From the NCBI GenBank assembly GCA_002479805.1, contig DLPB01000007.1, forward strand, positions 1 to 64,000: 64,000 nt of DNA, written 5' to 3'. How positions within the stretch are numbered: position 1 is the stretch's first letter; each line of letters opens with the position of its first letter. The translations under genes were made by a program, and so were the position numbers. Source of the stretch: Micrococcales bacterium UBA7469. GTDB taxonomy: Bacteria; Actinomycetota; Actinomycetes; Actinomycetales; Microbacteriaceae. Shown here one piece after another: positions 57,458 to 64,000 of this stretch. The notes beneath the pieces were generated by a model. That model was not told the DNA's origin. It searched no databases and saw only the letters and a program-made list of their open reading frames with translations.

Positions 57458-60400
57458 TTCTTCATTAGCTCAATCTCGATCAAGCCGGATTCGCCGATCG
57501 CCAGTTCCCCAGTGACCGAAGCAGCGCTGACAAAGAACTCGGTCGCTAGAGTCTCACTGGAAATGAATTCACTGTGAGCCTGAAGCGCCGCTAGTGAACC
57601 CTCGTCACAGCGAATGGTTAGAGAAATTCGGTCCGAGACATCCAGCCCGGCATCCTTGCGAGCCTGCTGGATGTGGCGGATGGCGTCTCGTGCCGCACCC
57701 TCTGCGGAGAGTTCTTCAGTCAAAACAGTGTTCAGCAGCACAAAACCGCTTGAGGTAATACCGACTGCTTGATTAGCATCAGCCTGGTTTGCCACCATTG
57801 CGATTTCGAACTCCCCCTCGAATAGTTCGGTGCCATCGACGACAACCAAATCACCCTGTTGGGACCAATTGCCCGCCTTCGCCTCGCGGATAATTCGCTG
57901 CACCTCACCACCGACGCGAGGACCGAGCGCCCTGGCGTTGACGGTCAGGGACTTCAGCAGACCGTACTGGCTGGCAACCTCGTCGCTAGCCTGAACCACG
58001 AATACCTGCTTCACGTTCAACTCATCCGCGATCAAGTCGGCGTATGCACTAAGGCTCTCGGCATTCGGTGCAGCGATTGTCAAATCACTCAGCGGCAATC
58101 GCACGCGCAAACCAGCTGCCTTGCGAAGTGCCTGAGCAACCGAAGCCGCTTCACGAATGGCATCCATGTCCATTACCAACTGCTCGTCGGCTGGGAACTC
58201 GGAGGCATCCGGCCAGCTCTCGAGGTGAACGGATCTACCTCCGGTAAGACCTCGCCACATCTCCTCAGCAGTTAGTGGTAGCAGTGGCGCAACTACTCTG
58301 AGGACAGCCTCCAGCACGGTGTAGAGGGTGTCGAATGCATCCTTGTCACCCTCCCAGAAGCGGTCGCGTGAGCGCCTTACGTACCAGTTGGTTAGAACTT
58401 CGGCGAAGTCCCTCACCTTGGCACTGGCCTGGTAGCTGTCAAAGACATCGAGATCCGCTTGGACATCTTCAATGAGCTTGCGGGTCTTGGCCATGATGTA
58501 GCGATCCAAGAGCTGCTCTGAAGCAGTTGATGGCGATGCCTCGTACTTGGCTGCGTTCGCATAGAGCGCGAAGAAATAGTAGGTGTTCCAAAGCGGTAAG
58601 AGTGCCTGACGGACACCTTCACGAATTCCCTGCTCGGTAACCGAGAGGTTGCCACCGCGCAGAATTGGGCTAGACATCAAAAACCAGCGCATGGCATCTG
58701 AGCCATCGCGATTGAATACCTCGTTCACATCCGGGTAATTGCGAAGGCTCTTCGACATCTTTTGACCATCGTTACCGAGCACAATGCCGTGGCTGATGGC
58801 GTTTTTGAAGGCTGGCCGATCAAACAACGCGGTTGCTAGAACATGCAGAGTGTAGAACCAGCCTCTGGTTTGACCGACATACTCCACAATGAAGTCACCC
58901 GGAAAGTGAGAGTCAAACCAGTCTTGGTTCTCAAATGGGTAATGCACCTGAGCAAATGGCATCGAACCTGACTCGAACCAACAGTCCAAAACCTCAGGGA
59001 CTCGACGCATCATTGACTTACCAGTTGGATCGTCAGGGTTAGGCCTAACTAACTCATCAATTACCGGACGGTGGAAATCTGAGGGGCGAACACCGAAATC
59101 GGCTTCCAGTTCTTCCATCGATCCGTAGACGTCGATGCGCGGGTAGTTTGGGTCATCTGATTTCCAAACTGGAATCGGCGCGCCCCAGAAGCGGTTGCGG
59201 GAAATCGCCCAGTCGCGAACATTCTCCAGCCATTTGCCGAAGCTGCCGTTCTTGGTGTGTTCAGGAACCCAATTGATCTCCTGGTTTAGCTCCAACATCC
59301 GATCGCGCAACTTGGTGGTCTCGACAAACCAAGAGGAAACCGCCTTGTAGATAAGTGGATTCTTGCAGCGATAGCAGTGCGGATAGCTGTGCTCATAGGA
59401 AGCCTGGCGCAACAAACGACCCATGCTCTTGAGGTCTTGGGTGATTGGCTTGTTGGCGTCAAAAACGTGCTGTCCCTGGTACGGAGTAACTACCGAATTG
59501 AACTGCCCGCGCTCATTGATTGAAACGTAAGTTGGAATGCCCGCAGCCTGACAAACGTTTTGGTCATCCTCACCGTATGCCGGAGCCTGGTGCACGATAC
59601 CAGTGCCATCGGTGTCGGCCACGTAATCTGCCACCAACACCTGCCAGGCATTCTTGACATCAAAGAGTTCAGGATTGGCATAGAAGTCAAAAATCCGCTC
59701 ATACTTCAAGCCATTTAGTTCAGTGCCTCGGTAGCTCTTTGTGATTTGAGCCTTCAGCTCTTCGGCAGATTCGAAACCAAGCTCTTTGGCGTAGCCGCCA
59801 ATCAGCGAGGTCGCCATCAAATATCGTGCCGAGCCGTCTTTACTTGACACCACGGAGTACTCGATCTTCGGACCAACCGCAAGAGCAAAGTTGGTAGGCA
59901 GGGTCCAAGGAGTGGTGGTCCAAGCCACCAGATTCACACCATCGAGTTCGTGGCCAGGGGCGGTGATTGGGAACGTTACGCTCACCGACTGGTCTTGACG
60001 GTTCTTGTAAACCTCATCATCCATTCGAAGTTCGTGGTTAGAAAGCGGAGTCTCGCATCTCCAGCAATAGGCCAGAACCTTGAATCCTTCGTAAACCAAA
60101 CCTTTTTTGTAAAGCTCCTTGAATGCCCACAGCACACTCTCGGTGTAGTTGGTGTCCAAGGTCTTGTAGTCGTTGTCAAAGTCAACCCAGCGTGCCTGGC
60201 GAGTCACATATGTGCGCCAGTCCTCGGTGTATTTCAGAACCGAGGTTTTGCAGAATTCGTTGAACTTGGCGACTCCGAACTTCTCGATCTCAGGACGGCC
60301 TGAGATGCCCAGCAAGCGCTCGGCCTCGACCTCAGCAGGAAGACCGTGAGTGTCCCAACCGAATCTGCGTTCGACTCGCTTGCCGCGCATGGTTTGGTAT

Positions 60401-60636
60401 CTCGGGATTAAATCCTTGGTGTAGCCGGTCAGCAGGTGACCGTAGTGCGGGAGGCCATTTGCAAACGGAGGGCCATCGTAGAAGACAAATTCGGGTGCGT
60501 CTTCGCCTACTCGGTTGTCGATTGAAGCCTGAAAAGTATCGTCCTTAGCCCAGTAAGCCAGAACCTCCTCTTCGACCTTTGGGAACGAAGGAGAGGCGAG
60601 CGGACCATCAGGTCGGTCTGAGTGCTTTGGATACAT
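57454..60636 (-). CDS. ileS: Isoleucyl-tRNA synthetase
   Basis: Class I synthetase. About 1060 residues; HIGH is HYGH in GLPHYGHLLTGYTKD and KMSKS is KMSKSLRN. The length, the SSWFVETTKLRDRM stretch and the long C-terminal helical domain without the bacterial zinc finger point to the eukaryote-like (type 2) IleS common in actinobacteria, often mupirocin-tolerant (family knowledge, not shown here). I chose the ATG at 60636 (MYPKHSDRPDG); a TTG at 60669 would add 11 residues. No T-box leader is present in the 70-base gap to valS. Confidence 0.94.
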   Translation of the reverse strand: MYPKHSDRPDGPLASPSFPKVEEEVLAYWAKDDTFQASIDNRVGEDAPEFVFYDGPPFANGLPHYGHLLTGYTKDLIPRYQTMRGKRVERRFGWDTHGLPAEVEAERLLGISGRPEIEKFGVAKFNEFCKTSVLKYTEDWRTYVTRQARWVDFDNDYKTLDTNYTESVLWAFKELYKKGLVYEGFKVLAYCWRCETPLSNHELRMDDEVYKNRQDQSVSVTFPITAPGHELDGVNLVAWTTTPWTLPTNFALAVGPKIEYSVVSSKDGSARYLMATSLIGGYAKELGFESAEELKAQITKSYRGTELNGLKYERIFDFYANPELFDVKNAWQVLVADYVADTDGTGIVHQAPAYGEDDQNVCQAAGIPTYVSINERGQFNSVVTPYQGQHVFDANKPITQDLKSMGRLLRQASYEHSYPHCYRCKNPLIYKAVSSWFVETTKLRDRMLELNQEINWVPEHTKNGSFGKWLENVRDWAISRNRFWGAPIPVWKSDDPNYPRIDVYGSMEELEADFGVRPSDFHRPVIDELVRPNPDDPTGKSMMRRVPEVLDCWFESGSMPFAQVHYPFENQDWFDSHFPGDFIVEYVGQTRGWFYTLHVLATALFDRPAFKNAISHGIVLGNDGQKMSKSLRNYPDVNEVFNRDGSDAMRWFLMSSPILRGGNLSVTEQGIREGVRQALLPLWNTYYFFALYANAAKYEASPSTASEQLLDRYIMAKTRKLIEDVQADLDVFDSYQASAKVRDFAEVLTNWYVRRSRDRFWEGDKDAFDTLYTVLEAVLRVVAPLLPLTAEEMWRGLTGGRSVHLESWPDASEFPADEQLVMDMDAIREAASVAQALRKAAGLRVRLPLSDLTIAAPNAESLSAYADLIADELNVKQVFVVQASDEVASQYGLLKSLTVNARALGPRVGGEVQRIIREAKAGNWSQQGDLVVVDGTELFEGEFEIAMVANQADANQAVGITSSGFVLLNTVLTEELSAEGAARDAIRHIQQARKDAGLDVSDRISLTIRCDEGSLAALQAHSEFISSETLATEFFVSAASVTGELAIGESGLIEIELMKK

Positions 60637-60647
60637 CACGGCTTTCG

Positions 60648-60663
60648 AAGAAGTTCTAGAACT
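60648..60663. promoter_or_regulatory. Perfect 14-bp palindrome in the ileS leader
   Basis: AAGTTCTAGAACTT lies between the ileS start codon and the divergent valS gene, about 15 bases upstream of the ileS ATG. A TAGATT hexamer (60679-60674, minus strand) could be the ileS -10, which would put the palindrome in the early transcript. Possibly an operator; no known factor is recognised. Confidence 0.35.
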
Positions 60664-60707
60664 TAACAATGTTAATCTAGAGCCCTGCTAACTCGGAGAC
60701 TAAATAA

Positions 60708-63284
60708 GTGAACGCTTCAAAACCAGAACCACTAAGACCGGCCAGTATTCCGGAAAAGGCCACCGTTGACGGCCTAGAGGCCAAGTGGGTGCCCAGCTGG
60801 GAGACCAACCAGGTATTTGCGTTTAACTCAAAGGCTGCCAAAGAAAACATCTTTTCGGTCGACACTCCCCCGCCAACGGCATCAGGTTCACTCCACGTCG
60901 GTCACGTGTTTAGCTATACCCACACTGATGTAATTGCCCGCTACCAGCGCATGCTAGGCAAAGATGTCTTCTATCCGATGGGTTGGGATGACAACGGTCT
61001 TCCCACCGAACGTCGCGTTCAGAACTACTACGGAGTCCGTTGCGACCCGACCCTGCCATATGTAGAAAACTTCACCCCACCCTACGAAGGCGGCGACAAC
61101 AAGAGTTCGAAGGCTGCCGATCAACTTCCAATTTCCAGAAGAAACTTCATCGAGCTCTGCGAGCGTCTGACCGAAGAGGATGAGAAGGCATTCGAGAACC
61201 TCTGGCGCGATCTTGGCATCTCGGTGGACTGGGCACAGACCTACCGAACCATTTCAAAAGAGGCCCAGCAGGTATCGCAGGCAGCATTCCTAAACAATCT
61301 GGCTCGCGGCGAGGCTTACCAAGCCATGGCTCCAACCCTCTGGGATGTTACTTTCCGCACCGCGGTAGCTCAGGCAGAGCTTGAAGACCGCGAGATGCCG
61401 GGCGCTTACCACCGCATTGGATTTGATGGCCCTGAAGGCAAGATCTTTATCGAAACCACTCGCCCAGAGTTGATCCCAGCCTGTGTTGCACTTGTTGCCC
61501 ACCCAGATGACGAGCGTTACCAGCCGCTATTTGGCAAGACTGCAAAGACCCCGCTTTTTGGTGTCGAGGTGCCGATTGTGGCCCACCGTCTGGCGCAAAA
61601 GGACAAGGGCTCTGGCATTGCCATGATCTGCACCTTTGGTGATGTGACAGACGTGATTTGGTGGCGTGAACTGAACCTCCCCAACCGTGCAATCATCGGC
61701 TTTGATGGCCGAATTGTGCCAGATGCCCCAGAGGTCATCGCTGAGAGCAAGGGTGCTGCGCTGTTTGCGCAGCTTGCCGGCAAGACAGTGTTCTCCGCCA
61801 AGGAAATCTTGGTTGAAGCTCTCAAGACTTCAGGAGACATGATTGGCGATGCAAAACCGATCAGCCACCCGGTTAAGTTTTTCGAAAAGGGTGACAAGCC
61901 GCTCGAGATTGTCTCCACTCGCCAGTGGTACATCACCAACGGTGGTAAGGATAAAGAGCTTTCCCAGCAGCTGATTTCTAAGGGTCGCGAGCTCGAGTTC
62001 CACCCAAGCTTCATGCGAGTTCGTCTTGAGGACTGGATCAACGGTCTGAACGGCGACTGGCTAATCTCTCGTCAGCGCTTCTTTGGAGTGCCAATCCCGG
62101 TTTGGTACAAGATCGACTCGGCAGGAAACCCGCTATTCGATGAGCGCATTATCCCGACCCTGGAACAGCTCCCGATTGACCCCAGCTCCGATGTCCCAGC
62201 CGGCTTCACCGAGGACCAGCGTGGTGAGCCAAATGGTTTTATTGGCGAGCTCGACATCATGGACACCTGGGCAACCTCGTCGCTTACTCCACAGCTTGCA
62301 GGTGGCTGGCTTTCAAAGCCGGAACAATTTGCCAAGGTATTCCCATTTGATCTTCGCCCGCAGGGCCAAGACATCATTAGGACCTGGCTGTTCTCTACCC
62401 TACTCAGAAGCGAGCTTGAGCACGGCGTCCTGCCCTGGAAAAACGCAGCTATTTCGGGATGGATCCTCGACCCAGACCGCAAGAAGATGTCAAAGTCAAA
62501 GGGCAACGTGGTAGTTCCAAACGAGCTGCTAGAGACGCATGGCTCCGATGCCGTTCGCTACTGGGCCGCTAGCGCAAGGTTGGGAACAGATGCCGCATTT
62601 GACGAAGGTCAGATGAAGATTGGTCGACGCCTAGCCAACAAGCTACTCAACGCTGGTCGCTTCGCGCTCAGCTTCGAATTGCCTGCTGGCGTAACCCAAG
62701 TTTCCGAACCGATTGACCAGGCGATGCTGGCGGCACTTCGCGAGGTTGTGGATAGTGCGACCAGGGCATTTGATGCTTATGACCACACCAAGGCCCTGGA
62801 GATTACAGAGACCTTCTTCTGGACCTTTACCGATGACTACCTGGAACTGGTTAAAGAGCGTGCATACGGCAACTCTGGCCAGTCGGCCCAGGAAATAGGC
62901 TCTGCGGTAATTGCACTTCGTGAAGCACTGGCAATCTTGGTGCGACTATTTGCTCCATTCATTCCATTCGCAGCCGAAGAAGTTTGGAGCTGGTGGCAGC
63001 AGGGTTCGGTTCACCTCAGTCCTTGGCCCCAAACTTCGGAAATCCGCTTCGAGGATGCAGCTCTGATGCAGGTGGCAAGCACTGCCCTGGTGCAGATTCG
63101 CAAGTCAAAGTCCGATGCCAAGCTCTCCATGAAGGCAGAAATCAAAACCGCAACCCTAACCGGAGTGCAGCAACTCGCTTTGATTGCGGATGACCTTAAG
63201 TCGGTTGGCAAGATCGCTGAGTTGAGGTTGCTAATTGGCAACGAATTGGCACTTTCCGACTTGGAGTTCGCCTCGGAGGAATAG
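60708..63284 (+). CDS. valS: Valyl-tRNA synthetase, archaeal-like type
   Basis: Class I synthetase for valine. 858 residues; HIGH is HVGH in GSLHVGHVFSYTHTDVIA and KMSKS is KMSKSKGN. The stretch FYPMGWDDNGLPTERRVQ differs from the usual bacterial form (PGTDHAGIATQ) and matches the archaeal/rickettsial type as I know it, which some actinobacteria also have. No long C-terminal coiled coil is seen. GTG start with GGAGA nine bases upstream. It is divergent from ileS. Confidence 0.93.
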   Translation: MNASKPEPLRPASIPEKATVDGLEAKWVPSWETNQVFAFNSKAAKENIFSVDTPPPTASGSLHVGHVFSYTHTDVIARYQRMLGKDVFYPMGWDDNGLPTERRVQNYYGVRCDPTLPYVENFTPPYEGGDNKSSKAADQLPISRRNFIELCERLTEEDEKAFENLWRDLGISVDWAQTYRTISKEAQQVSQAAFLNNLARGEAYQAMAPTLWDVTFRTAVAQAELEDREMPGAYHRIGFDGPEGKIFIETTRPELIPACVALVAHPDDERYQPLFGKTAKTPLFGVEVPIVAHRLAQKDKGSGIAMICTFGDVTDVIWWRELNLPNRAIIGFDGRIVPDAPEVIAESKGAALFAQLAGKTVFSAKEILVEALKTSGDMIGDAKPISHPVKFFEKGDKPLEIVSTRQWYITNGGKDKELSQQLISKGRELEFHPSFMRVRLEDWINGLNGDWLISRQRFFGVPIPVWYKIDSAGNPLFDERIIPTLEQLPIDPSSDVPAGFTEDQRGEPNGFIGELDIMDTWATSSLTPQLAGGWLSKPEQFAKVFPFDLRPQGQDIIRTWLFSTLLRSELEHGVLPWKNAAISGWILDPDRKKMSKSKGNVVVPNELLETHGSDAVRYWAASARLGTDAAFDEGQMKIGRRLANKLLNAGRFALSFELPAGVTQVSEPIDQAMLAALREVVDSATRAFDAYDHTKALEITETFFWTFTDDYLELVKERAYGNSGQSAQEIGSAVIALREALAILVRLFAPFIPFAAEEVWSWWQQGSVHLSPWPQTSEIRFEDAALMQVASTALVQIRKSKSDAKLSMKAEIKTATLTGVQQLALIADDLKSVGKIAELRLLIGNELALSDLEFASEE

Positions 63285-63293
63285 CATTTTGGG

Positions 63294-64000
63294 ATGACAA
63301 ATGCCTTGATGCAACCATCCCAGCTGGAAAACGAACTACCGGATTTCGCAAACCTACGCGATGAGCACTACCTACCCGCCTTTGAACACGCGGTAGCGGA
63401 GCACAACAAGGAAATCGCGGCGATTCTGGCGCAGCCAGAGGTCACGTTCGAGAACACCCTCGAGGCGATGGAGCGATCCGGTGGACTCTTGAGCACAATG
63501 CTGATGGTCTTCTACAACAAATCTTCAAGCGACACCAATGAGACCATTCAGGAGCTCGAGGCAGAGATTGGACCCCGCTTAGCTGCTCACATGGACAGCA
63601 TTCGACTAAACCCGGCTTTGTATTCGAGAATCACCGAATTGGCAGCAAAGCGCGATGAGTTGGGGTTGGACGTCGCGAGTGATCGCCTACTGAGCAAATA
63701 CCTAGAGGATTTCAACTTCGCCGGGGCTGGCCTAAGCGAGGCATCGCGTAAGCGAGTCGCTGAAATCAATGAGCGCTTGAGCTCACTCGAGGCCGAGTTT
63801 GACAAGAGACTTTTGGCAGACACCAACGACCTGGCGGTTCACCTAGAGGATGCCAGTCGGCTCGCCGGCCTCACTGGAGACGAGATTGCCAGCCTCGCTC
63901 AGGCGGCAACCGAGCGCGGAAAAACCGGATTCGTGATTCCACTTTTGAACTACTCTGGCCACCCCTTGATTACCTCTCTTGAGGACCGTGAGCTTCGAAA
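63294..64000 (+). CDS. M3 family metallopeptidase, 3' end cut by the window
   Basis: The first 235 codons of a zinc oligopeptidase of family M3 (dipeptidyl carboxypeptidase/oligopeptidase A type). The N-terminal helical region is recognisable: LRDEHYLPAFEHAVAEHNKEI, then TFENTLEAMERSG and FNFAGAGLSEASRKRVAEI. The catalytic HExGH lies beyond the end. The ATG follows the valS stop by nine bases; the only good GGAGGA is 18 bases upstream, inside the end of valS, so a slightly later start (ATG at 63309) is possible. Confidence 0.85.
   Translation, partial: MTNALMQPSQLENELPDFANLRDEHYLPAFEHAVAEHNKEIAAILAQPEVTFENTLEAMERSGGLLSTMLMVFYNKSSSDTNETIQELEAEIGPRLAAHMDSIRLNPALYSRITELAAKRDELGLDVASDRLLSKYLEDFNFAGAGLSEASRKRVAEINERLSSLEAEFDKRLLADTNDLAVHLEDASRLAGLTGDEIASLAQAATERGKTGFVIPLLNYSGHPLITSLEDRELR

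Noticed and set aside
60637..60707. T-box leader controlling ileS or valS
   Set aside because: Actinobacterial ileS genes can have T-boxes, but the gap is only about 70 bases and lacks the T-box core; glyS and leuS also have too little upstream space.
1..64000. CRISPR arrays, insertion sequences, prophage or integrated elements
   Set aside because: No regularly spaced repeats, transposase, integrase or phage-like genes were seen, and the tRNA genes show no attachment-site duplications by eye.

Overview
The window looks like a contiguous piece of the chromosome of an actinobacterium, most likely a Micrococcales/Microbacteriaceae-type organism with a small, tightly packed, medium-GC genome. 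Freshwater 'Luna'-lineage relatives such as Rhodoluna or Aquiluna would fit, but that name is inference. The actinobacterial signals are DUF3145 next to the fab genes, DUF4233 between folC and ndk, the order hrcA-dnaJ-rsmE-HIT-phoH-ybeY-hlyC-era, a leucine-codon leader peptide before leuA, a LexA box of the TCGAAC-N4-GTTCGA type, and many GTG/TTG starts with TANNNT promoters. I see no prophage, insertion sequence, CRISPR array or toxin-antitoxin pair. No stretch over 300 bases lacks a gene.

Layout. 1-2475 (+): end of a fatty-acid synthesis operon (fabH, acpP, fabF), convergent with DUF3145. 3052-8279: tdk (+); dedA, a tRNA with anticodon CAU, a glycosyltransferase and a DMT transporter (-); def (+); azlCD (-). 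8296-26989: an almost unbroken minus-strand block read as lepA-hemW, hrcA-dnaJ-rsmE-HIT-phoH-ybeY-hlyC-era, leuA, recO-uppS, glyS-dusB-dgt-dnaG and tRNA-Asn. Most neighbours overlap by 1-11 bases. 27125-27385: rpsT (+) with a strong promoter and terminator. 27422-34641 (-): pabB, leuS, comEA-comEC-holA. 34675-35448: pabC (+), divergent from pabB. 35431-40989 (-): cydABDC. 41108-45387 (+): a SRAP protein, then a LexA-boxed operon of a small DUF6504-like protein and the error-prone polymerase DnaE2. 45384-46136 (-): BAX-inhibitor-like membrane protein. 46228-46458 (+): DUF167. 46473-54658 (-): rne, then rplU-rpmA-obgE-proB-proA-(59-aa membrane protein)-nadD-(264-aa repeat protein)-rsfS, then tRNA-Ala. 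54796-55359 (+): VKOR-like protein. 55356-60636 (-): ileS-folC-DUF4233-ndk. 60708-64000 (+): an archaeal-type valS and the start of an M3 peptidase.

How the genes work together. Most of the window is core information processing: replication (dnaG, holA), translation (four aminoacyl-tRNA synthetases, ribosomal proteins S20, L21 and L27, lepA, def, tRNAs), ribosome maturation and decay (era, obgE, ybeY, rsfS, rsmE, rne) and precursor supply (tdk, dgt, ndk, nadD, folC, pabBC, proAB, leuA). The accessory modules are cytochrome bd with its CydDC assembly exporter, a ComEA/ComEC DNA-uptake pair, AzlCD export, and the SOS-controlled translesion synthesis cassette.

The less ordinary content is regulatory or small-scale: the leuA leader peptide, a hairpin before rpsT that carries both Shine-Dalgarno and anti-Shine-Dalgarno sequence, an intercistronic terminator-like hairpin before obgE, a recurring leaderless-promoter pattern, a 59-aa membrane protein, and a membrane-anchored protein of unknown function with two copies of a 16-residue motif.
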